Positions 34,207 through 44,124 of a stretch of 64,000 nt of DNA are shown one piece after another. The translations under genes and the position numbers were made by a program. Under the pieces are notes generated by a model, which did not search any database, was not told the origin of the DNA, and saw only the letters and a list, made by a program, of their open reading frames with translations. This DNA is from Vannielia litorea. GTDB taxonomy: Bacteria; Pseudomonadota; Alphaproteobacteria; Rhodobacterales; Rhodobacteraceae. The DNA lies in assembly GCF_019801175.1 (NCBI RefSeq), contig NZ_JAHVJR010000001.1, forward strand, positions 2,294,001 to 2,358,000. Reading direction: 5' to 3'. Every line of letters begins with the position of its first letter. The stretch's first letter is position 1.

Positions 34207-35739
34207 CTAGTCGGGCTGTTCGGCCTCCAGCGTGAGCGGGGCGACGGGGGCTTCGAGATCGGCGGTGGTGAGCGGTTCGGTTGGGCGGGCAAGGCGATTG
34301 CGGGTGCACCACAGCAGCCGCTCCTCGGCGCGGGTGATGGCCACATAGGCAAGGCGCTTCCAGAGCGGCTGGCCTGCCTCCTCACGGCCCATCCGTGCGG
34401 CGACGAAGAGATCGGGGGCGAAGACCTGCACGGTGGGCCATTGCGAGCCTTGGGCCTTGTGGATCGTCACCGCCGCGCCATGCAGGAAGGTGGCACCCAT
34501 GCGGGCGGCGTAGGGGATGAAGGGCTCTTCCTCATCGGGCAGTTCGATTTTCACGATCGAGGCGGCAGAAACCTGCGGCTGCTCGGCGCCGATGACGTGG
34601 AGCTTGGAGAAGCCCGGCTTCTTGCCCGGCCCGAGGTAGACCACCTGCGCGCCCTTGATCAGCCCCCGCGCCTCAAGGTCGAGCCGCTTCTTGCGGTGCT
34701 TCATCGGCAGTTCGATGCCGTCGCAGATCAGCGGCTCGCCAGGCAGCAGGGCGTCAGGCGGGGCGTGGTAGGCGGCGCGGAAGGCGTGGATGAGCCGGAT
34801 GCGGGTGTTGTTGCGCCAGACCAGGACCGGCGAGCGGGCCATGAGCGCGGCCTCGACCCGCTCCGAGACCACCACCCGATCATCGGCGCGGGCCTTTTCT
34901 TCGACCATGCGCTCGAAGCTCTGGAAGTTGAGCTCCGGGTCGGCCAGCGCGTGGGCGAGGTCGAGGATCGGGTTGTCATCGGCCTGCCGGTGGATGCGGT
35001 GCAGCTCCAGCTTGCGGGGGGCGGGCAGCTTGTCGAACACCATGTTGCCGGACTGTTTGACCGGCGCTAGCTGGGCCGGGTCGCCGAAAAGGACGAGGGC
35101 CTGAAATATCTCGCGCAGGTCTTCGAACTGGTCGTCGGAGAGCATGGAGGACTCGTCGATGAAGCCGATATCCAGCGGCTCTTCGCGGCGCTTCCAGCCA
35201 GTGATGAAATCGCTGCCGCGCAGCCCGGCGGAGGCCAGCGCGGCGGGCACGGATTTGGTGGCCTCGAAGACCGAGAACGCGCGGTCGAGCGCGGCCTCGG
35301 TGATGCCTTCGGGCGGCTCTGGGCGGTCGCCCTGCCCGGCCAGCCATTCGGCGATGCGCTCGTACTCGGGGTCGTAAACCGGGGTGTAAAGAATGCGGTG
35401 GATCGTGGTTGCCGCAACGCCGCGATTGCGGAGCACGGAGGCGGCCTTGTTGGTGGGGGCGAGGATGGCCAGCGTGCGGCGGTCCTTGCGCGGCTTGCCC
35501 TCCCAATCACCCGAGATCACCTCGACCCCGGCCTCGGCCAGCGCATCGGCCAGTCGGGCCAGAAGCAGGGTCTTGCCCGAGCCGGCCTTGCCCATGACGG
35601 CGGTGACGGAGCCCTTGCCCTCGGTCATCGGCGTCGTCGTCTCGTTGTCCAGATCGACGCCGTGCTTTTGCAGCACTTCGGAGAGCGTGTCCCAGGCCTG
35701 GGCCTGGTCATCGGAGAAGGTCAGTGCGGGGAGGCTCAT
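34207..35739 (-). CDS. RecD-like SF1B DNA helicase
   Basis: A 510-residue ATP-dependent helicase of the RecD/Pif1-like group. Motifs in order: Walker A MGKAGSGKT near residue 50, LAPTNKAASVLRNRG (Ia), FIDESSML (II), LFGDPAQLAPV (III), and the C-terminal TIHKAQGSQW (V) and LAYVAITRAEERL (VI). No RecB/RecC partners are nearby, so it is a stand-alone enzyme for 5'-3' unwinding in repair. It follows luxI by 88 bp on the same strand. Confidence 0.9.
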   Translation of the reverse strand: MSLPALTFSDDQAQAWDTLSEVLQKHGVDLDNETTTPMTEGKGSVTAVMGKAGSGKTLLLARLADALAEAGVEVISGDWEGKPRKDRRTLAILAPTNKAASVLRNRGVAATTIHRILYTPVYDPEYERIAEWLAGQGDRPEPPEGITEAALDRAFSVFEATKSVPAALASAGLRGSDFITGWKRREEPLDIGFIDESSMLSDDQFEDLREIFQALVLFGDPAQLAPVKQSGNMVFDKLPAPRKLELHRIHRQADDNPILDLAHALADPELNFQSFERMVEEKARADDRVVVSERVEAALMARSPVLVWRNNTRIRLIHAFRAAYHAPPDALLPGEPLICDGIELPMKHRKKRLDLEARGLIKGAQVVYLGPGKKPGFSKLHVIGAEQPQVSAASIVKIELPDEEEPFIPYAARMGATFLHGAAVTIHKAQGSQWPTVQVFAPDLFVAARMGREEAGQPLWKRLAYVAITRAEERLLWCTRNRLARPTEPLTTADLEAPVAPLTLEAEQPD

Positions 35740-35827
35740 GGGGCGGACATTAGGCTGTCCGCCCCTTGGCCGCTAGGCCGAAAGCAGGGGTGTGAGAGGC
35801 TCGGGCGACGGCTGCTGGCCGGGGCCG

Positions 35828-36466
35828 TCAGGCCGAAACCGCCTGCGGCAGAGACGAGGCCGTGCCGAAGGCCCTATCGAACCAGTGGCGGGAGAGCGTG
35901 GGGCTCAGCCCGGCCTTGCGGGCCATGCGCTGGCGGGTCGCCTCGGACATCTCCCAAAGGCCGACCGAGATGGCATCGCGCCCCTCCCCGGCGGTGCCCA
36001 GCACCGTAGGCGCCCAGCCGAGCCGGCCGTAAATGCGCACCATGCGGGCATCGAACACGCCCACCGCATCGGTGAGGTGAAAGCCCTGCCCCAGTTCGGC
36101 CCCACCCAGCATCAGCGCTGCGGCCACGCGCGGCTCGGCGTCTGGCGCGAGGCAGAAGCGGGTGCATTCCCAGATCAGTGGGTGGCTGATCGTCACGCCC
36201 TCCGTCAGATGGGTGAAGTGATCGTTGACCATGCAGGGCGCGGTGGTGGGCAAAAAGCGCATCGAGCCGCCGTGGCTGCCGCAGGCCTTTTGCCAGATCA
36301 CGTAGATCGGGTTCATCGCGTCGTACTGGTCGCGCTCCTCTCCCGCCGCATCCACCGTGACCTCCCAGCCCAGCCGCTCGGAAAACTGCCGCGCGCGGTC
36401 GCGGAACATCGTGTCACGCAGTTTCGGAAACTCCGAAAGATCTTCGCCATAAATGAAGCGCAACAT
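35828..36466 (-). CDS. luxI: Acyl-homoserine-lactone synthase (LuxI family)
   Basis: A 212-residue autoinducer synthase. Conserved residues are visible in LRDTMFRDRARQFSERLGWEV (Arg, Phe and Trp of the SAM/ACP site), DQYD, GSMRFLPTT, and ECTRFCL in the middle. ATG 36466 is preferred over 36481 because GGAGG lies 7-11 bp upstream. It lies 125 bp downstream of luxR in the same direction. The acyl chain length cannot be predicted. Confidence 0.93.
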   Translation of the reverse strand: MLRFIYGEDLSEFPKLRDTMFRDRARQFSERLGWEVTVDAAGEERDQYDAMNPIYVIWQKACGSHGGSMRFLPTTAPCMVNDHFTHLTEGVTISHPLIWECTRFCLAPDAEPRVAAALMLGGAELGQGFHLTDAVGVFDARMVRIYGRLGWAPTVLGTAGEGRDAISVGLWEMSEATRQRMARKAGLSPTLSRHWFDRAFGTASSLPQAVSA

Positions 36467-36591
36467 GGGTACTCCCTCCATTCTCGTTGCTTGAATGGAG
36501 GGAAGGGTATGAAGTTATCGTTAAGGTTGTTAAGAAATAATGACCTACACGCTAGAATTGCATTAACCTTTTGCCCGCATGCAGCAGGTGA

Positions 36592-37308
36592 TCAGAAAAC
36601 GAGTCGCCCCTGCGCCAGCGCCAGCGCAACCGCATGGGTGGTGTTCATCGCGCCCAGCTTGTAACGCGCACCCTCGATATAGACCCGCAGCGTATGCTCC
36701 GAAATCTCGAGGCTTTCGGCCGCCTGCGCCCGGCTGTAGCCCAGCGCCAGCATGGTGAGCGCATCCCGCTCCCGGGGCGAGAGCGCCCGGCCCGGGGCCT
36801 TGGTGGTTCCACCGCTCTCGATCTCCAGAGCCTTCTGGTTGAGGTAATGGGCGGAGAGGATGAGATCGCGGGTGTGGACCTCCGTGAAGCGGGTCCATTT
36901 CTCGTCAGTCACGCCGTGAGAGACGGTGAACATGGCAAACTGTCCCGAGGGGCCGCGAATTGGCACGGTGTAGCCCTGGTTGCCGACGCCGGCATCCTTG
37001 GCCTCGTCCATGAAATCGCGGGTGACCTTGCCGGACCAGTCAAGGCGGCGCCAGTCGACCGGGTGGAAGCGCTGAAAGCAGCCCATGACCACCGGATCGA
37101 TCCGCTCATACCCTTCCGTGATATAGCGGTCGACCCAGGCATCGCCGTAGGTCAGCGCCGCATATTGCCCGCCACTCGCATTGACCGAGTGATAGACGAC
37201 ATGCTCGACCTCGTAGAGATCGCGCAGCTCGAACACTTTCGACTGCAAGTCGTCAAGCGTGCTCGCCTGCTGCAAGCCTTCGATGAATTGCTCCAATGCA
37301 GCTGCCAT
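36592..37308 (-). CDS. luxR: LuxR-type quorum-sensing regulator
   Basis: A 238-residue regulator: residues 1-160 form the autoinducer-binding domain with the conserved Trp, Tyr, Asp-Pro and Trp set (DAWVDRYITEGYERIDPV and HPVDW) and QGYTVPIRG; residues 170-235 form the helix-turn-helix (LSPRERDALTMLALGYSRAQAAESLEIS). It should bind acyl-homoserine lactone and a lux box. The ATG at 37308 overlaps a small upstream ORF by 56 bp. A lux-box palindrome lies 0.27 kb upstream. Confidence 0.93.
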   Translation of the reverse strand: MAAALEQFIEGLQQASTLDDLQSKVFELRDLYEVEHVVYHSVNASGGQYAALTYGDAWVDRYITEGYERIDPVVMGCFQRFHPVDWRRLDWSGKVTRDFMDEAKDAGVGNQGYTVPIRGPSGQFAMFTVSHGVTDEKWTRFTEVHTRDLILSAHYLNQKALEIESGGTTKAPGRALSPRERDALTMLALGYSRAQAAESLEISEHTLRVYIEGARYKLGAMNTTHAVALALAQGRLVF

Positions 37309-37474
37309 CGCCGTCCGCCGAAGCGTCTCCCCTGTACGAAGGGGTGCCCCCGCACGCCTCATGGCGCGCTACGTCGATCGTCTCCAACAGCTTTCCCTCC
37401 AGCGCGGTCAGACTGTTGCGACTTGCGTAGTTGTGCAGGTCGATCAGAACGTCGAGAACCCACTCGTGTTTCAT
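37253..37474 (-). CDS. Small protein upstream of and overlapping luxR
   Basis: A 73-residue ORF from ATG 37474 that ends inside the luxR coding start (56-bp overlap, another frame). The N-terminal MKHEWVLDVLIDLHNYASRN looks like a genuine amphipathic helix, and I believe similar short proteins precede luxR genes in related roseobacters. The second half is Gly/Asp-rich and less protein-like. Overlap suggests translational coupling to luxR. Function unknown. Confidence 0.55.
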   Translation of the reverse strand: MKHEWVLDVLIDLHNYASRNSLTALEGKLLETIDVARHEACGGTPSYRGDASADGDGSCIGAIHRRLAAGEHA

Positions 37475-37575
37475 TGGCAGCCTCAATCCTAAAGGTTAAC
37501 GATGTATTAACACAACCCTAGCATGTGCCGATCAGGCGCGAAATTCGCGAAAGTGCAGTCCCCCGAAATGGGGAG

Positions 37576-37595
37576 ACCTGTCTTTTGGGACAGGT
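37576..37595. promoter_or_regulatory. lux-box-like palindrome
   Basis: ACCTGTCTTTTGGGACAGGT: 20 bp with perfect ACCTGT/ACAGGT half-sites and an 8-bp centre, the same half-sites and spacing as the Vibrio fischeri lux box. It is centred about 111 bp upstream of the small ORF that leads into luxR-luxI, and downstream of ccr. A hairpin role is the alternative, but no T-tract follows on either strand. Confidence 0.7.
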
Positions 37596-37624
37596 ATTGT
37601 TGACTTGTTCACGAGTTTTGCAGT

Positions 37625-37655
37625 GCAGAAATGCCAACGCCGCCCGCATTTCTGC
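37625..37655 (-). terminator. Hairpin downstream of ccr
   Basis: GCAGAAATGC, an 11-base loop, then GCATTTCTGC: a perfect 10-bp stem 86 bp beyond the ccr stop. On the minus strand it is followed by ACTGCAAAACTCG rather than T's. It could end ccr transcription or be a regulatory palindrome. Confidence 0.45.
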
Positions 37656-37740
37656 GCGGCGGCGCGGTGGATTCCTGCAACCTATGGGTGCATGTCCGCC
37701 GCACGGCAATGCGCCGCGCGGCGGGATTTCAGGGCTTTTC

Positions 37741-39039
<1,299 letters not shown>

Positions 39040-39148
39040 CGGCGTCTCTCCTCAAGTCGTTCTGCGGCGCAGAATCGCGCCACGGTCTCAGGGCGTTCTA
39101 CGGATGCGCGCGCAATATTGCAATACGACTGAGGTCCAATTTGTAATT

Positions 39149-40603
39149 TTATGTCTCGCCCGATTCAGTTTCGGCGGAAATCGAGGCAGGCACCTTCGCA
39201 GCTGCATCATCGGCAGGCAGCAGGCGCGGGTGGGGCGAGGTTGCAGGTGCGGCATCGCCCAATTGCGCCAGTTGCGGCGTGATCGACGCCGCGTAGAACC
39301 GGAGAATCGCGGTTTCATGGGGCGCGGCAGCAATGCCCTCCGGCCCCTCCGCCAGCAGGTTGCGGTCGCGCAGGATGCGCAGGGCGTTCTCCAACGCATA
39401 GGCCGGATTGCCGCGCGGCACATGCAGCACCACCCCTGCCCCTTCGAGCGCCCTGAGCCGCGCGTTCCACCGGCGCTCCAGCGTGGCGCGGTCCAGCGGC
39501 CCCTCGGCCTCCAGCAGCATGGCGGCGAGCAGAGGCACCGGAAGCACCGGCATCACCGCCTCGATTCGCGCCATCAGTTCCTGCCCCAGCGCCTCGGTGT
39601 CGCCGGGAAAGCTCGCCAGCGAGAGCGGGTCGCCAAAGCTCACCGCCGCGTAGCCGAGATGATGGGTCAGCCCCCGGACCCGCAGGATCAACCGCCGCGC
39701 CAGCCAGCGGAACACCACGCGGATCCGCGCCGGAAAGCCACCGCCACCCTGCGCGCCGATGAGCACCCGGTCTTCCAGCACCCGGTCGTAGTTGAGCGCG
39801 GTCGGCACGAAGACCACCTCGGTCCCGTCTTCCGCCGCCTCGGTGATATAGGCGAGCAGCCCCAGCTTGGGCTCGCCCGCCGCCCCGGTGAGAGAGAGCC
39901 GCCCCTCGGGGAACATCGCCTGCGTGACCCGGGCGCGGGTGGCAACGGTGACATAGGTGGCCAGCACGGTGCGGTAGAGTTCACCGCGCGACTTGCGGCG
40001 GATGAAGTAGGCCCCCATCGCCCGGATCAGCGTGCGCAGCGGCCAGACCCGCGCCCACTCGCCCACCGCGTAAGAGAGCGTGGTGCGCTGCGCGACGAGG
40101 TAGGTGACCAACACGTAATCCATGTTGCTGCGGTGGTTCATCACGAAGACCACAGTCGCTTCCTCGGGGATCGCCGCCAGCTTTGCCTCGTCCAGCCGGG
40201 CGAGGCGCACGCGGAAGAGCGAGGTGGCCAGCCATTTGGCGGCGCGGATCGCGAAGCCGAAATATGCGAAGGCCGAGAAGCCGGGCACGATCTCGCGGGC
40301 GTAGCGACGGGCCTGCTCGAAGGCGACCTCCTCCGGCACGCCCTCGGTTCTGGCGTGTTCGGTGACGGCAGCGAGCACCTCGGGTGCGTAGAGCACACGC
40401 TGGATGGTGTCGCGCCGCCGGGCCAGTTTGAACGGCTCGATGGGCCGGGTGAGGCGCCTGTTCAGCCGCGCCACCGCCTTCTCCAGCCGCCGCCGGAAGA
40501 ACCAGCGGACGGACGGGAACAGGAAGTGCGAGGCAAAGGTGACCGCCGCGAAGGTGAGGATCAGGAGGAAAAGCCAGAGCGGGAGCGTGACCTGGCTGCC
40601 CAT
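39149..40603 (-). CDS. Glycerol-3-phosphate acyltransferase-like protein (PlsB/PlsC fold)
   Basis: A 484-residue membrane-associated acyltransferase. One N-terminal helix (about 7-25) is followed by the acyltransferase block I NHRSNMDYVLVTYL (HX4D), block II with GAYFIRR, and block III MFPEGRLS; the C-terminal 200 residues resemble the GPAT/DHAPAT extension. It should acylate glycerol-3-phosphate or lysophosphatidate. ATG 40603 is chosen just before the helix; the next gene upstream ends 4 bp away, so they are likely one transcript. Confidence 0.85.
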   Translation of the reverse strand: MGSQVTLPLWLFLLILTFAAVTFASHFLFPSVRWFFRRRLEKAVARLNRRLTRPIEPFKLARRRDTIQRVLYAPEVLAAVTEHARTEGVPEEVAFEQARRYAREIVPGFSAFAYFGFAIRAAKWLATSLFRVRLARLDEAKLAAIPEEATVVFVMNHRSNMDYVLVTYLVAQRTTLSYAVGEWARVWPLRTLIRAMGAYFIRRKSRGELYRTVLATYVTVATRARVTQAMFPEGRLSLTGAAGEPKLGLLAYITEAAEDGTEVVFVPTALNYDRVLEDRVLIGAQGGGGFPARIRVVFRWLARRLILRVRGLTHHLGYAAVSFGDPLSLASFPGDTEALGQELMARIEAVMPVLPVPLLAAMLLEAEGPLDRATLERRWNARLRALEGAGVVLHVPRGNPAYALENALRILRDRNLLAEGPEGIAAAPHETAILRFYAASITPQLAQLGDAAPATSPHPRLLPADDAAAKVPASISAETESGET

Positions 40604-40607
40604 CGGC

Positions 40608-41396
40608 TCAGCCCGCCTCTGCCAGCTGGTTGGCCAACGCCCGGATCGGCTCCTGATTGACCTCGATAATCCCGCGCCTTGGGCGATCAAGGTCGATGAT
40701 CACGAAGACGAGGCCAACGATCAGCAGCAGCATGGCATAGACCGCTGGCACCGGCTGCACCCCGGTTTGCGCGGCCGAGAGCCCCAGCACCCAACCCAGC
40801 AAAATGAAGGTGCCGTAAAGCAGCAGCAGCACCGGCTCGGGCACATGGCGGTTGATCGCGGCATCGCGGGCCGAGAGCTGGTCGATCATGTCATTGAGGG
40901 AATTGGTGAAGGCCACCATCGCCGGGCCGCCCTGCTCGCGGGCGGTCTCGGCGGAGAGCGCCCAGAGCTGGTCAAAGGTCTTTTGCGCCGTGGCCACCAT
41001 CCCGGCGCGGCGAGCATCCTGATGCGCGGGCACCTCCCCCGCCTTGGCGCGGAACTCGGCGTATTTGACTAGCAGCGCGCGAGCCTCCTCGCGCGGGCCT
41101 TCGGGCATCAGGTCGGTGCGCAGCCACGCGGTGCCGATGGCATTGGCCTCATCCACCACCGCCTGACTGCGGCTGTCAAAACGGCCCAGGGCGAGCGAGA
41201 ATGTGAAGCCCAGCAGCAGGCCGAGGATGGCGAGCAGCGAGCCCTGCACAGCAAGGGTTTGCGACTTGCCCTCTTCCGAGGTGCGGCGCGCGCGGCGCCC
41301 GGCCATGGCCCGCCCGCCAAACATGGCGGCGATCATCGACAACAAAAGCACGAGGGCGATCAGCCCCGAATTTAGGCCATACATAAGCTCAGGCAC
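40608..41396 (-). CDS. DUF4239-like (bestrophin-like) membrane protein
   Basis: A 262-residue protein with membrane helices at about 10-30, 52-72, 188-210 and 215-235 around a central soluble helical domain (residues 75-180). This topology and RRARRTSEEGKSQTLAVQGSLLAILGLLLGF match DUF4239 proteins. No activity is known. ATG 41396 or 41384 could be the start. It is divergent from ethylmalonyl-CoA mutase. Confidence 0.75.
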   Translation of the reverse strand: MPELMYGLNSGLIALVLLLSMIAAMFGGRAMAGRRARRTSEEGKSQTLAVQGSLLAILGLLLGFTFSLALGRFDSRSQAVVDEANAIGTAWLRTDLMPEGPREEARALLVKYAEFRAKAGEVPAHQDARRAGMVATAQKTFDQLWALSAETAREQGGPAMVAFTNSLNDMIDQLSARDAAINRHVPEPVLLLLYGTFILLGWVLGLSAAQTGVQPVPAVYAMLLLIVGLVFVIIDLDRPRRGIIEVNQEPIRALANQLAEAG

Positions 41397-41490
41397 TCCC
41401 TTTCCCTCCCATATTCATATCACGGGGCGCAGAAACCTGTAGCATTGCGCGGCACAAGCGCAATCCCCGCCCTCGCCGCAATGCAGCGAA

Positions 41491-41520
41491 TTGACATTGG
41501 CATAATCTTTCGCGCATAAG
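41491..41520 (+). promoter_or_regulatory. Promoter of ethylmalonyl-CoA mutase
   Basis: TTGACA at 41491 and CATAAG at 41515 with an 18-bp spacer. ATTGCGC-N7-GCGCAAT (41444-41464) and GCAATGCAGC (41479-41488) lie directly upstream and are candidate regulator sites. Confidence 0.55.
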
Positions 41521-41567
41521 CTCCAGAACGGAATAATCTTGCTCACCCGATTCATCGGAGCCGAACC

Positions 41568-43547
41568 ATGTCGCACCCGCAGAAAGACTCGCCGCAGAAA
41601 GACCGCCCGTGGCTGTTCCGGACCTATGCCGGACACTCGACGGCCGAGGCCTCCAACGCGCTCTACCGCGCCAACCTCGCCAAGGGGCAAACCGGCCTTT
41701 CGGTGGCCTTCGACCTGCCCACGCAGACGGGATATGACAGTGACGATCCGCGCGCGCGGGGCGAGGTGGGCAAGGTCGGCGTGCCGGTGGCACACTTGGG
41801 CGACATGCGCGCGCTCTTTGCAGATATCCCGCTCGAGCAGATGAACACCTCGATGACGATCAACGCCACCGCGCCCTGGCTGCTGGCGCTCTACATCGCC
41901 GTGGCCGAGGAGCAGGGGGCGGATGTTTCGGCGCTTCAGGGGACGGTGCAGAACGACATCATCAAGGAATACCTAAGCCGTGGCACCTACGTGTGCCCGC
42001 CGGGCCCTAGCCTCAAGCTAATCACCGACGTGGCGGCCTACTGCTACACCAACGTGCCCAAGTGGAACCCGATGAACGTGTGCTCCTACCACCTGCAGGA
42101 GGCAGGGGCGACGCCGGAGCAGGAGCTGGCCTTTGCGCTGGCTACGGCGATTGCGGTGCTCGATGCGCTGAAGGGCAAGGTGCCGGAAGAGGATTTTCCG
42201 GTGCTTGTGGGGCGGATCAGCTTTTTCGTGAACGCGGGCATTCGGTTCGTGACCGAGATGTGCAAGATGCGCGCCTTCGTCGACCTCTGGGATGAGATCT
42301 GCCGCGAGCGCTACGGGGTGGAAGACCCGAAGATGCGGCGCTTCCGTTACGGCGTTCAGGTGAACTCGCTGGGCCTGACGGAGCAGCAGCCGGAGAACAA
42401 CGTTTACCGGATCCTCATCGAGATGCTGGCCGTGACACTTTCCAAGAAAGCCCGTGCCCGCGCCGTGCAGCTTCCGGCATGGAACGAGGCGCTTGGCCTG
42501 CCCCGGCCCTGGGATCAGCAATGGTCGCTCCGGATGCAGCAGATCATGGCCTATGAGACCGACCTGCTGGAATACGGCGACCTCTTCGATGGCAACCCGG
42601 CCGTCGACGCCAAGGTAGAGGCGCTGAAAGAGGGCGCCCGCGCAGAGTTGGCACAGCTCGACGGCATGGGCGGCGCAATTGCGGCGATCGACTACATGAA
42701 ATCGCGGCTGGTGGAGAGCAACGCCGAGCGGCTGGGCCGGGTCGAAACCGGCGAGACGGTCGTGGTTGGCGTGAACCGCTGGGCCGAGGGCGAGCCTTCG
42801 CCACTCATGGGCGAGGATGGCGGCATCATGACGGTCGATCCGGCCGTCGAGGCCGACCAGATCGCGCGGCTCAAGGCGTGGCGAGCGGAGCGCGATGCCG
42901 AGGCCGTAGCCAAGGCGCTGGACGCGCTGCGCGAGGCGGCCCGGAGCGGCGCCAACGTGATGGAGCCGTCGATTGCCGCGGCCAAGGCAGGCGCGACCAC
43001 GGGCGAATGGGCGGGCGCGATGCGGGCCGTCTTTGGCGAATACCGCGGCCCCACCGGCGTGGCCCGCGCCCCCTCCAACCGCACCGAAGGGCTCGACGAG
43101 ATCCGCGAAGCGGTTGATCTGGTCTCCGACCGCCTTGGCCGCCGGCTGAAGTTTCTCGTCGGCAAGCCCGGGCTCGACGGCCACTCCAACGGCGCCGAGC
43201 AGATCGCCTGCCGCGCCCGCGATTGCGGCATGGATATCGCCTATGAGGGAATCCGTCTGACGCCGGAAGAGATCGTGACCGCCGCAAAGGAGCAGGAGGC
43301 CCATGTCATCGGCCTTTCCATTCTCTCGGGTAGCCATTTACCGCTCATTACCGAAACGCTGGAAAGAATGCGCGAGGAAGGGCTTTCGCACATTCCGCTC
43401 ATCGTCGGAGGGATAATTCCGGACGAAGATGCCAAGTCTTTGAAAGACATGGGAGTTTCTTCGGTTTACACGCCGAAGGACTTTGAACTGAACCGGATCA
43501 TGATGGATATCGTGGCCCTTGCCGAACCGCGCGAAGCGGCGGCCTGA
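41568..43547 (+). CDS. ecm: Ethylmalonyl-CoA mutase
   Basis: A 659-residue adenosylcobalamin-dependent mutase that converts ethylmalonyl-CoA to methylsuccinyl-CoA. The N-terminal TIM barrel (residues 1-500) has RTYAGHSTAEASNALYRANL, the FDLPTQTGYDSDDP substrate loop and EYLSRGTYVCPPGPSLKL; the C-terminal B12 domain carries the base-off motif GLDGHSNGAEQIA (DxHxxG). Family-specific features and the ccr gene 2.5 kb away favour Ecm over methylmalonyl-CoA mutase. It has its own promoter. Confidence 0.96.
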   Translation: MSHPQKDSPQKDRPWLFRTYAGHSTAEASNALYRANLAKGQTGLSVAFDLPTQTGYDSDDPRARGEVGKVGVPVAHLGDMRALFADIPLEQMNTSMTINATAPWLLALYIAVAEEQGADVSALQGTVQNDIIKEYLSRGTYVCPPGPSLKLITDVAAYCYTNVPKWNPMNVCSYHLQEAGATPEQELAFALATAIAVLDALKGKVPEEDFPVLVGRISFFVNAGIRFVTEMCKMRAFVDLWDEICRERYGVEDPKMRRFRYGVQVNSLGLTEQQPENNVYRILIEMLAVTLSKKARARAVQLPAWNEALGLPRPWDQQWSLRMQQIMAYETDLLEYGDLFDGNPAVDAKVEALKEGARAELAQLDGMGGAIAAIDYMKSRLVESNAERLGRVETGETVVVGVNRWAEGEPSPLMGEDGGIMTVDPAVEADQIARLKAWRAERDAEAVAKALDALREAARSGANVMEPSIAAAKAGATTGEWAGAMRAVFGEYRGPTGVARAPSNRTEGLDEIREAVDLVSDRLGRRLKFLVGKPGLDGHSNGAEQIACRARDCGMDIAYEGIRLTPEEIVTAAKEQEAHVIGLSILSGSHLPLITETLERMREEGLSHIPLIVGGIIPDEDAKSLKDMGVSSVYTPKDFELNRIMMDIVALAEPREAAA

Positions 43548-43577
43548 GCCACTAAAATTTGATCTAAAACGCCAAAT

Positions 43578-43594
43578 CTCCGGGCATCCCGCCC
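43578..43594 (+). terminator. Hairpin after ecm
   Basis: CCGGGC-ATCCC-GCCCGG, 6-bp stem, then GGATTCAATATCTTTT. It lies 30 bp after the ecm stop. Confidence 0.5.
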
Positions 43595-43725
43595 GGGGAT
43601 TCAATATCTTTTCATCTGCAACGAACTCAAATATGTTCCGCTCGCGCGCAGCGGCGTTTTTATTTGCTGAACGCATATGTTGTCGTGCGCCCACTCACAA
43701 ATGGAACCGAAAAGAAGGAATTCAG

Positions 43726-44064
43726 ATGGCCATCAGTCTCAAGGGCATGAGCCGCAAAGAGCTCGAAAAGCTCAAGGTCGACATCGAAAAGGCTTTGGAG
43801 AAACTCGCGGTCGAAGACAAGAAAGCCGCAATGGAGGCTGCCGAGAAAGCGGCCAAAGCCCACGGTTTCACCCTCGATGAATTGACCGGTGGCACGCCCA
43901 AACGCGGGCGTCGTGGCGGCAAGAAGGCCGGTGGCCCGAAGGGCGCGCCGAAATACGCCAATCCCGAAGACGCAAGCCAGACATGGACTGGCCGCGGGCG
44001 TCAGCCGGCATGGATCAAGTCCGGCCTCACTGCCGGAAAGTCGCTTGAGGATTTCGCGATCTGA
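43726..44064 (+). CDS. H-NS histone-like nucleoid protein
   Basis: A 112-residue nucleoid-associated protein: residues 8-48 form a charged coiled coil for oligomerisation (RKELEKLKVDIEKALEKLAVEDKKAAMEAAEKA), a basic Gly/Lys linker follows (GRRGGKKAGGPKG), and residues 78-100 hold the DNA-binding motif YANPEDASQTWTGRGRQPAWI. In this group such proteins bind AT-rich DNA. AAGGAATTCAG precedes ATG 43726. It is monocistronic. Confidence 0.92.
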   Translation: MAISLKGMSRKELEKLKVDIEKALEKLAVEDKKAAMEAAEKAAKAHGFTLDELTGGTPKRGRRGGKKAGGPKGAPKYANPEDASQTWTGRGRQPAWIKSGLTAGKSLEDFAI

Positions 44065-44124
44065 GCCATCTTCTGATGCGGGGCGGCCGAAAGAGCCGCC
44101 CGGCAACAGACAGAGGGACAGCGC

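Noticed and set aside
36467..36591. Second lux box directly before luxI
   Set aside because: Only a weak CCTGC/GCGGG dyad is present; it lacks the ACCTGT/ACAGGT half-sites and proper spacing.
41397..41567. Cobalamin riboswitch before the B12-dependent mutase
   Set aside because: The region is too short and has no B12-box-like sequence.
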